A DNA stretch of 64,000 nt from Avisuccinivibrio_A sp964651505 (GTDB taxonomy: Bacteria; Pseudomonadota; Gammaproteobacteria; Enterobacterales; Succinivibrionaceae). The notes under the pieces were generated by a model that worked only from the letters and a program-made list of their open reading frames with translations, did no database searches and was not told the DNA's origin. Shown here piece after piece: positions 25,531 to 33,742 of the stretch; position 1 is the first letter of the stretch; every line of letters starts with the position of its first letter. The DNA is taken from assembly GCA_964651505.1 (NCBI GenBank), contig CAZYXT010000001.1, positions 1 through 64,000 of the forward strand, read 5' to 3'. The translations under genes and the position numbers were made by a program.

Positions 25531-26710
25531 CTTTCAAGTCAACATCGCACCCTGCTAACCTGCGTTTTTGGATCTCGGATCTGATAACGGGGGTTCCTGC
25601 CAAGAGCAAGATTATCGCCACCAGGGGCACGAACATGGCGTTCATGAGGCCCCATTGCGATGCCAAAAATCCCAAGGCAGGAGGATAGATCAAAAGCCCG
25701 CTGTAGCCAAAAAAGGATACGGAAGCGGCAGCGGTGCCCGCTCTTACTCCGGGCGTCGAGCCTGCCAGGCTCATGAGCAGCGGCACCGTCGCGGCCATGC
25801 CCAAGCCTGTGATGCAGTAAGCAATCAGGACGGCGTAAGGGCTTTTAAAAACATGCACCAATGAAAATCCTGCCAGGGCAATAAGGGTGCTTAAAAGCAG
25901 CAATTTAAAGTCCCCAAGACGCGATCTCAATTTGTCTCCTGCAAGCCTGACGCATACGGTCATGGCGCAAAACCCGCCGTATGCCAAGGCAGCTATCCCC
26001 TGCGAGGCGCCTTTGACCTCATGCAAAACCAAGCCGCCCCACTCGCCAACCGAGCCTTCGACGGTGAAGGCCAAAAGACACATCAATCCGCAAAAGATGA
26101 TAAAAAAGGGCAGGCGCGCCTTGCCTTTGTCATAGCCCGAGGGAGCCTGAGCAGGCGCCTTATCGTCGAGCAGATAGGATGACAAAAAGAACACGGGCAC
26201 AAGGCAGATGAAAGATGCGATGGCAAAGTTTGACAGCAAGGAAGTTTCAAACCTTGCAAACGCGGCACCGCCAATCGATCCCAACACTCCGCCTAAGTTA
26301 TAGCCTGCATGCAGGCGCTGCAAATAATGCCTGCCTGTTGCAATCTCCAAGCTTACGGCCTGCGTGTTCATGCTCACATCGACATAAGAGAGGGCAAGGC
26401 CGATGGCGAAAAAGACTGCGCACAAAGAAACAAGATCAGGGCACAAGGCTGCAAGGGGCAGGCACAAAAGCATGGCCGCCGAGGCGATGACAATCAGTCT
26501 TTTGGAACTTAGGACTTTAAAAATCAGGCTGACGCTGACAAATCCGCTCAAAGATCCTGCCCCCAGACACAACAACGAAAGCCCCACCCCGGCCTCATCG
26601 ATGCCTGCTTGGGCTTTCAAGGCCGGCATGCGCGAGGCGATTTGAGAATAGGCAATGCCTGAGATCAAGAAAAAGTACAGGCACGACAGAACAGGCGATC
26701 TGAGTGTCAT
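25520..26710 (-). CDS. MFS transporter, YbjJ/FucP-like
   Basis: Twelve-helix major facilitator of 396 aa. The N-terminal half, with SGIAYSQIASRMPALK and DVSMNTQAVSLE, and the loop LQRLHAGYNLGGVLGSIGGA resemble E. coli YbjJ and related putative efflux or sugar permeases. No substrate can be named. ATG 26710 is preceded by AAGGAAAG. The HxlR regulator 71 bp upstream on the same strand probably controls it. Together with the AraC remnant these genes interrupt a stretch that is conserved in enterics. Confidence 0.75.
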   Translation of the reverse strand: MTLRSPVLSCLYFFLISGIAYSQIASRMPALKAQAGIDEAGVGLSLLCLGAGSLSGFVSVSLIFKVLSSKRLIVIASAAMLLCLPLAALCPDLVSLCAVFFAIGLALSYVDVSMNTQAVSLEIATGRHYLQRLHAGYNLGGVLGSIGGAAFARFETSLLSNFAIASFICLVPVFFLSSYLLDDKAPAQAPSGYDKGKARLPFFIIFCGLMCLLAFTVEGSVGEWGGLVLHEVKGASQGIAALAYGGFCAMTVCVRLAGDKLRSRLGDFKLLLLSTLIALAGFSLVHVFKSPYAVLIAYCITGLGMAATVPLLMSLAGSTPGVRAGTAAASVSFFGYSGLLIYPPALGFLASQWGLMNAMFVPLVAIILLLAGTPVIRSEIQKRRLAGCDVDLKAAS

Positions 26711-26781
26711 AAACTTTCCTTTCTGCCAAAAATCTAAGCTTGGGGACGGCATGTTTTTTATAGAAAAATAATTCTACATAT

Positions 26782-27138
26782 TTAATCTGCTGTTTGATTG
26801 AGCTTTTTTTGCATCAGCTCCTCATGCTCTGCGCCCCACTGAATCATAGCGTCGATAATGGGCAGCAAGGAGCGGCCTTCGGGGGTGAGGGAATATTCGG
26901 TGTGAGGCGGGATCTCAAAGAAAACGGTGCGCTCAATCAGCCCGTCTTCTGCCATCTCTTTTAAACATTGGGCAATGACGCGCTCGGAGGCCCCGGGCAG
27001 CCGCCGCTGCAAGATGGAAGGGCGCAGGGGACGGCCGCGCAGCTCGTCTAAAATGCAGGTTTTCCACTTGGAGCCGATGAGGCTTAAGGTGAATCTTAAA
27101 GGACAGGATAAATCTAAAGGACGCTTGCGTCTGTACAT
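26782..27138 (-). CDS. HxlR-family transcriptional regulator
   Basis: Small winged-helix regulator of 118 aa. The family core is CPLRFTLSLIGSKWKTCILDEL (about 11-32, with the Cys found in redox- or aldehyde-sensing members such as YodB and HypR), followed by LPGASERVIAQCLKEMAEDGLI and HTEYSLTPEGRSL. Autoregulation is suggested by the imperfect inverted repeat 66-88 bp upstream. The downstream MFS gene is the likely target. Confidence 0.85.
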   Translation of the reverse strand: MYRRKRPLDLSCPLRFTLSLIGSKWKTCILDELRGRPLRPSILQRRLPGASERVIAQCLKEMAEDGLIERTVFFEIPPHTEYSLTPEGRSLLPIIDAMIQWGAEHEELMQKKLNQTAD

Positions 27139-27203
27139 GCCGTGCCCGCCAAATCTTGAGTTTGTGATGCTGCCATTGTAGTGAGGAGTCTGTGCTTGGG
27201 GTA

Positions 27204-27226
27204 GTACCTGACAAAATAATCAGTAC
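27204..27226. promoter_or_regulatory. Candidate HxlR operator
   Basis: GTACCTGA (27204-27211) and TCAGTAC (27220-27226) form an inverted repeat with one extra base, in the 372-bp space between hxlR and rplM. GTAC-containing palindromes are usual for this family. The rest of this intergenic region holds only the rplM promoter and leader. Confidence 0.4.
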
Positions 27227-27385
27227 CGCCCGATGAGGCGGCAAGAAGAGCAATCCCCATACCCCCAAAAAGGCCATTTAAAATGCGCTTTTATACATGC
27301 AGGGACGAGGTTGCGCCCGGCTAAAAAGTGCCCGATTTTTTGGGCAGATTTGCGATTTTTTCTTTATCTTGGCCTGTGTATCCTG

Positions 27386-27391
27386 TATAAT
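27386..27391 (+). promoter_or_regulatory. -10 element of the rplM-rpsI promoter
   Basis: Perfect TATAAT with an upstream TG; no good -35 hexamer. Transcription from about 27398 would give a leader of some 110 nt before rplM. L13 is known to autoregulate through the leader in E. coli, but no specific structure was proved here. Confidence 0.55.
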
Positions 27392-27510
27392 TTTCGGGCC
27401 CCTCTGGTCTGAGAGCGGTTTTCCCACCCGTGTTTCAGACGGCGGAAAGTTTTGCTTTCTGTTTTGTTGGAGATTTTACAGGACTTTGGTCCTTATCATA
27501 GGGTTATTTA

Positions 27511-27939
27511 ATGAAGACTTATGTTGCCAAACCTTCGACCATCGAGCGCGAATGGTTTGTTGTTGACGCAGATGGTCAGACCTTAGGCCGTCTGGCTGCC
27601 GAAGTTGCCAAGCGCCTGCGCGGAAAGCACAAGCCCGAGTACACCCCCTTCATGGACACGGGTGACTATATCATTGTCATCAATGCCTCCAAGGTAAAGG
27701 TTACCGGACGCAAACACTCTGACAAGGTTTATTACCACCACACCGGCTATCCCGGGGGCATCAAGTCAGAGACCTTTGACAAGCTGCTTGCCCGCAAGCC
27801 CGAGGCTGTCATTGAAAAGGCTGTTCGCGGCATGCTCCCGAAGGGACCGCTGGGCCGCGCTATGTTCCGCAAACTCAAAGTCTATGCCGGCGGGAGCCAC
27901 AATCATGGTGCTCAGAAGCCTCAGGAATTAAAGTTTTAA
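27511..27939 (+). CDS. rplM: 50S ribosomal protein L13
   Basis: 142 aa, the length of E. coli L13. Opening MKTYVAKPSTIEREWFVVDA, then LAAEVAKRLRGKHKP, GDYIIVINASKVKVTGRK, YYHHTGYPGG and MLPKGPLGRAMFRKLKVY are all standard. It starts the two-gene operon with rpsI, 13 bp apart. Confidence 0.98.
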   Translation: MKTYVAKPSTIEREWFVVDADGQTLGRLAAEVAKRLRGKHKPEYTPFMDTGDYIIVINASKVKVTGRKHSDKVYYHHTGYPGGIKSETFDKLLARKPEAVIEKAVRGMLPKGPLGRAMFRKLKVYAGGSHNHGAQKPQELKF

Positions 27940-27952
27940 AGGAGCGTAGAAG

Positions 27953-28345
27953 ATGGCTGTTAATCAATACTACGGCACCGGTCGCCGCAAGAGCTCAACT
28001 GCCCGTGTTTTCATCAAGCAGGGCACCGGCAATATGACCATCAATGGCCGTTCATTAGAAGAGTATTTTGGTCGTCCTACCGCCCGCATGGTCGTAGATC
28101 AACCTTTGCAGCTTTTGGAAGTAAAGGACAAATTTGACATCTACATCACCGTCAAAGGCGGCGGCACTTCCGGCCAGGCCGGCGCTATCCGCCACGGTTT
28201 GACCCGCGCCCTGATCGACTATGACGAGTCCTTCCGTGCTCCTCTGCGCGCCGCAGGTTACGTAACCCGCGATGCCAGAAGCGTTGAGCGCAAGAAGGTC
28301 GGTCTGCACAAGGCCCGCAAGCGTCCTCAATACTCAAAGCGTTAA
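27953..28345 (+). CDS. rpsI: 30S ribosomal protein S9
   Basis: 130 aa, full length. QYYGTGRRKSSTARVF at the N-terminus and the basic C-terminal tail ending KARKRPQYSKR, which reaches the P-site tRNA, are intact. AAGGAGCG precedes the ATG. A terminator follows directly. Confidence 0.98.
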   Translation: MAVNQYYGTGRRKSSTARVFIKQGTGNMTINGRSLEEYFGRPTARMVVDQPLQLLEVKDKFDIYITVKGGGTSGQAGAIRHGLTRALIDYDESFRAPLRAAGYVTRDARSVERKKVGLHKARKRPQYSKR

Positions 28346-28366
28346 TCTGCAACGCTGCATGCAAGG

Positions 28367-28395
28367 CCCCTGCATTGTCAGGGGTTTTGTTTTTG
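28367..28395 (+). terminator. Terminator of rplM-rpsI
   Basis: CCCCTG (28367-28372) and CAGGGG (28379-28384), then TTTTGTTTTT. Confidence 0.85.
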
Positions 28396-28420
28396 TTTTC
28401 TCAAAAAGTCCCCGCTGTCC

Positions 28421-28426
28421 TATAAT
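28421..28426 (+). promoter_or_regulatory. -10 element of the sspB promoter
   Basis: TATAAT 36 bp before the sspB GTG start, behind the rpsI terminator. A -35 hexamer is not clear. Confidence 0.45.
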
Positions 28427-28461
28427 GATTGCATCCCGACGAACGTTTTACAGGAGATGTT

Positions 28462-29118
28462 GTGATTACCTCCAAATTCAACGGCTTTAACCCCTACATT
28501 TTTAAAGCCTACTACGATTATATTGTCGATCACGATGACATTCCCCATCTGCTGGTCAATCCCCGTTTTGAGGGCACGGTTCTGCCTTCGCAGTTTTCGG
28601 CGGCCGAAGAGCTGATCTTGTCGGTGTCACCCAACGCGGTGCGCGGCTTTGTGATCGGGGCTAAGGGACTGTCTTTTGACACCAAGTTTTCAGGCAGGAT
28701 CTTCTCGGTATTCCTCCCTTACGGCTGCATCTATGAGATCATCGCCACCGAATCGAAGATAGCCATTCCCATCCGCGTGTTCTTTGTCTCGGGCGCCGAT
28801 GACGAAGAGGATGAAGAAACCGCGCCCAAAGGCTCGATGCAGGGCAATGACAGCGATGGCTTTGAGATTTTTAGCGAAAACCCGGCCTCATCAACTTCCA
28901 AGGCAGAGTCAGGCCCTCAAGATCCTGCCTTGCAAACACAAGGGCAAACTGCGGATGCGCCAGGGCCGTCTCAAGAAGGTCACGCACCCGATGATCCAAA
29001 AACCGAAGCTGACTCCTCGGCCCCTCAAAGCCCTGGACAGACTGAGGACAAACAAGAGGATATCAAGGGCGATAAGGATCCCTCCGATAACGGCGAGCCT
29101 GACTTTACCATCGTTTAG
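28462..29118 (+). CDS. sspB: ClpXP protease specificity-enhancing factor SspB
   Basis: Adaptor that delivers ssrA-tagged proteins to ClpXP. The substrate-binding domain (about 5-110) reads FKAYYDYIVDHDDIPHLLV, NAVRGFVIGAKGLSFDTKFSG and YEIIATESKI. A long acidic, Pro/Ser-rich linker follows, ending DFTIV, the place of the ClpX-binding XB tail (E. coli ends ALRVVK). The linker, about 90 residues, is longer than usual. GTG 28462 is chosen from AGGAG five bases upstream. sspA, the usual partner between rpsI and sspB, is absent. Confidence 0.88.
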   Translation: MITSKFNGFNPYIFKAYYDYIVDHDDIPHLLVNPRFEGTVLPSQFSAAEELILSVSPNAVRGFVIGAKGLSFDTKFSGRIFSVFLPYGCIYEIIATESKIAIPIRVFFVSGADDEEDEETAPKGSMQGNDSDGFEIFSENPASSTSKAESGPQDPALQTQGQTADAPGPSQEGHAPDDPKTEADSSAPQSPGQTEDKQEDIKGDKDPSDNGEPDFTIV

Positions 29119-29153
29119 GAGGGCACTGCCCCCTCTTTGAGATCTTTACAATA

Positions 29154-29181
29154 AAAACCCGGGACTTGTGCCCAGGGTTTT
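29154..29181. terminator. Bidirectional terminator between sspB and lpoA
   Basis: AAAACCCGGG and CCC-A-GGGTTTT form a stem with A- and T-runs on both sides, placed between convergent genes. A second, weaker hairpin follows the sspB stop at about 29118-29136. Confidence 0.75.
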
Positions 29182-29202
29182 GCCTTCTTTTGGAGAAGTA
29201 TT

Positions 29203-30969
29203 TTATCTATGCTGCCCCAAGGTGACCCACATCGGAGCGCTTTCGAGGCGGCCGCCGCTGCCGATCCTGATGTCGCCGCTTAAGCCGTGCAGGACATCAG
29301 AGCTGTTTTGCAGGAGCGCATCGAGGTTCAATGCTGTCGCAAGGCTGTCATAGCCTGAGGCAAAGATCCTTTGCACCTGTGCATCGGCCTTGGGAATGTT
29401 TTGCATCATGGCCTCTTTAAGATCGCTGTCGATCAAAAGCCAGGGCATGTCCCCAAGCTTGGCCCCGTAGAGGCTGACCATCAAAGAGGAATTGTTGACT
29501 CCCTGATAGCTCTGATCGGTCAAATAAACGCTCTTTTGCGATAAGAGCAGGGGTTTGACCTCCGAGGCTTCCATGGCCGTGCCGCTTATGTAAAAGCTGT
29601 CGGAGCCGTCAAGATTGCACCTTTGCACCGAAGTTTTGACATCATTGAGATCGGTGTAGGCACACATGACGGGCGCCGCTCCCGTCTGAGCGCGCCATTG
29701 GTCTGCAAAAGCCCCTGCAGCGCGGGATGAGCGCGAGTTTTGAGCGCTTATTACCTGAGGGCGGCGATGGCCGTCGGCGAAGATCTTGGAGGCAGCAAGC
29801 CTGCCTTCATATTCGGGGCTCAGATCAAAATACCAGGTGCTGCCCTGAAGACCCCCCGATGCGCTGTTGAGCAAAATGGCGGGGATTTTAAGGTTTAGTC
29901 CCAAGTAGGCATCAACCTCGGGCTTTAACAGAGGACCAATCACAAAATTGGCAGGATTGTGCTTAAGCTTCGCTGCAATCTGCTCCATGCTCATGGCATT
30001 GGTGTCATAGAACACCACTTTAATCTTGGGCTTAAAATCGTTTAACGCCGCCAAGATCCCAAGGCGCGCAGGCTCGCCTGCGTGAGAGGCAAAGCGCCCC
30101 GACAGGGGCAGCAGCACGGCTAATGTGTCCCCATCCTTTAAGCCCAAAGAAGGCAGGGCTTGTGAGATCTGCTGTTGGGGGTCAGATTTTATCGTGCCCT
30201 GCAAGGCGCCCAAATCTGCATCTGCCAAGGCAATCAAGGGGTGGGCGGGGTAATGCTCTTTGAAAGTTCCCAAAAGTTTGACCTTAAGATCGGCATTTTG
30301 GGTGCCGTCGATGATGGCATACTCGTAATAGCCTCTATCCTCTTCGTTGCGGGCCGTGTTTTGCAGCACTGACAATTGGGAGGTGGGGTAGCGCTTGAGC
30401 AGGTTTACAGAAGTTCTCAAAACCTGCAGGCGGCCGCTCCGGTCCACCATAAGATACAAAGATTTTTGCGATTCAAAAGCGCGACCCAGGTAATCGGCGT
30501 TGCCGCTTTCTTGGTAGAGATTTTCAAGCACCCTGGTGTTTAACTGATAATAATAAGAGGCAAGCTGTCCTTCAAAGGCCAGTTCGTTTACCGAGGTCAG
30601 ATTGGTCATGGCCGCAATGAAGTTGCGCTGTTGGGCGTATCCCAAGGCTTCGATGACCTTAATCTCATCGTTTTGCAAAGGGGTAACGGCAAGTCCCTTA
30701 AGCAAAGCTAAAGTGGCAGCGGCATCGGCACCGGACACGATTTGGGCGCGGGCAAGCAGGATCAGGGCATTAAACCTGTTCTCCTCGCCTGCTGCGGCGC
30801 TTAAGTTTTGATAATAGGACAACGAGCGGTCCATGGGGGCAAAAGCCTGTGCCGTGGTGATGCTCTGCTGCGGGGCCGTCACGGTAGAGGTGCAGGCGCT
30901 CAAAGCGGCACACATGGCAAGACAGAGGACTGTTGCTTTTTGTTTTTTAAATTTTGCGGTTGTCAACAC
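29203..30969 (-). CDS. lpoA: Penicillin-binding protein activator LpoA
   Basis: Outer-membrane lipoprotein that reaches through the periplasm to stimulate PBP1A. The lipobox is ALSAC with lipidated Cys about residue 26. The N-terminal TPR-like part (about 50-270) is followed by a periplasmic-binding-protein-like domain (about 285-585; LPLSGRFASHAGEPARLGI, NFVIGPLLKPEVDAYL, DLSPEYEGRLAASKIFADGH). 588 aa is near the usual length. The GTG start has GAGG upstream. It is divergent from rsmI, as in E. coli (yraM/yraL). Confidence 0.9.
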   Translation of the reverse strand: MLTTAKFKKQKATVLCLAMCAALSACTSTVTAPQQSITTAQAFAPMDRSLSYYQNLSAAAGEENRFNALILLARAQIVSGADAAATLALLKGLAVTPLQNDEIKVIEALGYAQQRNFIAAMTNLTSVNELAFEGQLASYYYQLNTRVLENLYQESGNADYLGRAFESQKSLYLMVDRSGRLQVLRTSVNLLKRYPTSQLSVLQNTARNEEDRGYYEYAIIDGTQNADLKVKLLGTFKEHYPAHPLIALADADLGALQGTIKSDPQQQISQALPSLGLKDGDTLAVLLPLSGRFASHAGEPARLGILAALNDFKPKIKVVFYDTNAMSMEQIAAKLKHNPANFVIGPLLKPEVDAYLGLNLKIPAILLNSASGGLQGSTWYFDLSPEYEGRLAASKIFADGHRRPQVISAQNSRSSRAAGAFADQWRAQTGAAPVMCAYTDLNDVKTSVQRCNLDGSDSFYISGTAMEASEVKPLLLSQKSVYLTDQSYQGVNNSSLMVSLYGAKLGDMPWLLIDSDLKEAMMQNIPKADAQVQRIFASGYDSLATALNLDALLQNSSDVLHGLSGDIRIGSGGRLESAPMWVTLGQHR

Positions 30970-31047
30970 GGGGGGCCTCGTAACTCAAATAGCCTCGAAT
31001 AGGCTATAGTATAGCCTCTCTGAGGCAAATTTTTAAGCGAGGCAATC

Positions 31048-31896
31048 ATGCTGCAAAGCGCTTTGTACATCGTGCCCACCCCCATCGGCAACTTAAAAGA
31101 CATCACGCTGAGGGCCCTTGAAGTTTTAAAGGAGGCCACCTTGGTGGCAGCCGAAGATACCCGCCACAGCAGGCTGCTGCTTGAGCATTACGACATCAAT
31201 CCGCCTAAGCTCATAAGCTGCCATAACTTTAACGAAGAACAAAGAGCGCAGCTGATTGCAGAGGAGATAGAAAACGGCGGCGCGGCCGCCTTGATCTCGG
31301 ATGCGGGCACCCCTTTGATCTGCGACCCGGGGTTCAAGCTGGTGCGCGCCCTGTGCAAGCGCGGCCTGCAGGTCACCGCGCTGCCGGGGCCCTGCGCGGC
31401 CGTGACCGCTTTGTCGCTGGCAGGTCTTCCCACCGACGAGTTTTGCTTTAAAGGTTTTTTGCCCGTCAAAGAGCAGGAGTTAAAAGAGCACCTAAAAGAA
31501 ATTGCAGATCTCTCCATGACCGTAGTCTGTTACGAGACCCCGCACCGCATTATGACCACCGCAGAGCACATCAGGGAAATTCTGGGGGACAGAACCGTGG
31601 TCTTGGCCCGCGAGCTTACCAAAACCTTCGAGACGGTCTATAGGGTGCAGGGCAAAGATCTGTGCGACTGCCTTAGAGCCGATCCCAACAGCACGCGCGG
31701 GGAATTTGTGCTTTTGATAGGTCCCAAGGAAGATGAAGATAAGGGACAAAAGGAGCTTGACCCAAAGGTTCTTAAGGCCTTATCCGATCTTTGTGCGGTC
31801 GCTCCCGTAAAACAGGTTGCCAAAAGCTTAAGCCTTGTCACCAATATTCGCGCCAATGTCCTGTACGAGGCGGCCTTAAAGCTCAAAATGCCTTAG
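31048..31896 (+). CDS. rsmI: 16S rRNA 2'-O-ribose C1402 methyltransferase
   Basis: SAM-dependent tetrapyrrole-methylase-fold enzyme, 282 aa, that methylates C1402 in the ribosomal P site. Visible: LYIVPTPIGNLKDITLRALEVL at the N-terminus, AAEDTRHSRLLLEHY, ALISDAGTPLICDPG and TALPGPCAAVTAL. The C-terminal helical region (about 235-282) holds the substrate-recognition part. It is divergent from lpoA and followed 32 bp later by rnpB. Confidence 0.95.
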   Translation: MLQSALYIVPTPIGNLKDITLRALEVLKEATLVAAEDTRHSRLLLEHYDINPPKLISCHNFNEEQRAQLIAEEIENGGAAALISDAGTPLICDPGFKLVRALCKRGLQVTALPGPCAAVTALSLAGLPTDEFCFKGFLPVKEQELKEHLKEIADLSMTVVCYETPHRIMTTAEHIREILGDRTVVLARELTKTFETVYRVQGKDLCDCLRADPNSTRGEFVLLIGPKEDEDKGQKELDPKVLKALSDLCAVAPVKQVAKSLSLVTNIRANVLYEAALKLKMP

Positions 31897-31921
31897 CATA
31901 AACCATGCAGGTTGCTATAAT
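31893..31921 (+). promoter_or_regulatory. rnpB promoter
   Basis: TTAGCA, 17 bp, then a perfect TATAAT (31916-31921). The predicted start, six to seven bases on, coincides with the 5' strand of the P1 helix of RNase P RNA. The promoter overlaps the last codons of rsmI. Confidence 0.7.
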
Positions 31922-31927
31922 ATGCCC

Positions 31928-32300
31928 TGCCAAGATTGCCGGGCAGCCGCTGCTTTGATGCGTGTTCGCATACGATCAAAGGAGAGGAAAGTCCGGGCTC
32001 CGCAGGGCAGGGTGCCAGGTAACGCCTGGGGGGCGCGAGCCTACGACCAGTGCAACAGAGAGCAGACCGCCGATGGCTTTTTAGCACAGGCAAGGGTGAA
32101 AGGGTGCGGCAAGAGCGCACCGCGTTGGCAGCAATGTTCAACGGCACGGTAAACTCCACCCGGAGCAAGATCAAATAGGCCTTCATGGGTACGGCCCGTA
32201 CTGAAGGCGGGTAGATTGCTTGAGCGCAGCGGCGACGTTGCGCCTAGATGAATGGTTGCCGTCGCAAGACACAGAACCCGGCTTACAGGCAGTCTTGGCA
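31928..32300 (+). ncRNA. rnpB: RNase P RNA, type A
   Basis: Ribozyme that trims the 5' ends of tRNA precursors. The ends pair as P1: TGCCAAGATTGCC with GGCAGTCTTGGCA. Conserved core blocks occur in order: GAGGAAAGTCCGGGCTC (CR I), the GGTAACGCCTGGGGG stem, ACAGAGAGCAGACCGCC (CR II/III), AAGGGTGAAAGGGTGCGG, GGTAAACTCCACC, AGATCAAATAGG (CR IV) and the 3' CACAGAACCCGGCTTACAGG (CR V). Ends are placed by P1 and are good to a few bases. ORFs called across it on either strand are not genes. Confidence 0.97.
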
Positions 32301-32302
32301 CC

Positions 32303-32329
32303 GCGCCCGGGCGCTTGCTTCCTCTTTTT
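32303..32329 (+). terminator. rnpB terminator
   Basis: GCGC-CCGG-GCGC (32303-32314) followed by a T-rich stretch ending in TTTTT. Confidence 0.55.
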
Positions 32330-32492
32330 GCGCTCGTTTTCAAAAAACGCTTCAAAAAACGTCAAAAGTGCGCGCTTTCGTCAGCTTTTTAAAAATCTTT
32401 AAGCCTTTTTCTTTAATATTTGCAAATTTTTGGTCTTTAGCAATTGGCGGATGCTCCGTTAAGTAAGTGATTGAATTTTGAGGAGAGCAGCC

Positions 32493-33005
32493 ATGTTAGA
32501 CCGTGCCATTCGCGACCGCTACTTAGTCGATGAGTTGCAGCTGGGCAGCAGACTTAACCATGCCGTCAGTGCCGGCAGGCGCGGCGAATTTGCTTTGCTG
32601 CTGTCTTTGTTGTCAAACGACGTCACCGACTATGCCCTGCGCACCAACGAGTTTACGTCGGCTCAAAACACCAATGATTTGCGCGCTGCTTTTCAATTGC
32701 CCAAGCCTCAGGCTTTTTACGCCGAGTCGGAGGATTTTCAAGCCTCGCAAGTGCGCCGCGAGGTGCTCGAGGAGGGCGGCCTGTACGCAGTGTCCCTGAC
32801 CAACTGTCTGCACCCTGAGCCTTTGGTGCCATTCAACGAGCCCATCCCGGGCCTCATCAAGTCGCAGCTGCCGCCTTTAAAGCAGGCCAAGCTTGCCGCT
32901 CAAGAGCGCGGCGCCGAACTTGAGTATCAGCCTCCCCGCGAAACGGGCGATGGGTTCTTGGTTTTAGACGAGATCAAAGGCAGCCGCATCGAAACCTCGG
33001 TTTAA
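32493..33005 (+). CDS. Uncharacterised conserved protein (VC2046/SO_2500-like)
   Basis: 170 aa, cytoplasmic, no signal peptide or membrane helix. LVDELQLGSRLNHAVSAGRRGEFALLLSLLSNDV at the N-terminus and NCLHPEPLVPFNEPI further on recall the small VC2046/SO_2500 family of marine gammaproteobacteria, whose function is unknown. This is a resemblance from memory, not a search. AGGAG seven bases before the ATG fixes the start; a 5-codon longer form from 32478 is less likely. It stands alone between rnpB and the convergent smrA. Confidence 0.6.
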   Translation: MLDRAIRDRYLVDELQLGSRLNHAVSAGRRGEFALLLSLLSNDVTDYALRTNEFTSAQNTNDLRAAFQLPKPQAFYAESEDFQASQVRREVLEEGGLYAVSLTNCLHPEPLVPFNEPIPGLIKSQLPPLKQAKLAAQERGAELEYQPPRETGDGFLVLDEIKGSRIETSV

Positions 33006-33035
33006 GAGGGTTTAAACGGCAAAAGAGCAAAAAGG

Positions 33036-33674
33036 TCAAGAGCGCTTGGCATGGCGCTCGTAGTTGACGGCCCGCTCCTTGTCGCCCTTTTTTAAGATCA
33101 CAAACACCGATCCCGTTCCGCCTTTCCATTCGGGGGCCGAGTGATAGGCCAACACATCGGGCAGCTGTTTGAGCCAATGGGCCACATAACTTTTTAACAG
33201 GGCCCTTTTGTCCTTTTGGGCCGCTCTTTCGCCCTTGCCGTGAATGATGAGAATGCAGCGCAGCTCTTCTTTTTTGGCGTGATCGATAAAGCGCATCACC
33301 AGATCGTAGGCCTGCTCCACCGTCTTGCCGTGCAGATCGATGTAATCTGCCTCCCGATATTCGCCGTTTTTAAGCTTGCGCAGCATGTAAGGCTGCACGC
33401 CGTCGCGGCGAAAGGACAGCACTTCGTTGGGTTCGACCATGTGCACGAAGGCACAAGAGGCTTCATCGAGAGCCTCCTGCTCCTTGTCTTTTTGCGCCCA
33501 CTGCTGCCTGATCTTGGCAAGCTTCTCGTCCATGGGCTGCATTTTCGTCTCAACCTTATCCTGCCTCAAAGGCTTGATGTCGGCAAATTCATCGGCAAGG
33601 CTGATGTCGCCCCCGGCATCTTGCCGCTCGCTTTGGCGCAGCAGGGTTAAAAAATCAGGCTCTTTATTATCCAT
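33036..33674 (-). CDS. smrA: Smr-domain DNA endonuclease SmrA
   Basis: 212 aa with an N-terminal region containing VEPNEVLSFRRDGVQPYMLRKLKNGEY and a C-terminal Smr domain (about 108-195): DYIDLHGKTVEQAYDLVMRF, LIIHGKGERA and WKGGTGSVFVILKKG. It ends ERHAKRS, as in E. coli SmrA (YdaL). Smr domains nick or cleave nucleic acids at branched structures or stalled ribosomes; SmrA's cellular role is unsettled. SmrB would lack the long RRDGVQ section. Confidence 0.85.
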   Translation of the reverse strand: MDNKEPDFLTLLRQSERQDAGGDISLADEFADIKPLRQDKVETKMQPMDEKLAKIRQQWAQKDKEQEALDEASCAFVHMVEPNEVLSFRRDGVQPYMLRKLKNGEYREADYIDLHGKTVEQAYDLVMRFIDHAKKEELRCILIIHGKGERAAQKDKRALLKSYVAHWLKQLPDVLAYHSAPEWKGGTGSVFVILKKGDKERAVNYERHAKRS

Positions 33675-33742
33675 GATGCTCGCGTGTTTTTGTTCTCCTC
33701 GCGTAAGTTTAGCCCAAATGCCCCTCTTTGCCCAAGATAAGG

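Noticed and set aside
31893..32466. Several ORFs of 60-104 codons on both strands
   Set aside because: They lie on the RNase P RNA and its terminator; the conserved RNA blocks explain the sequence.
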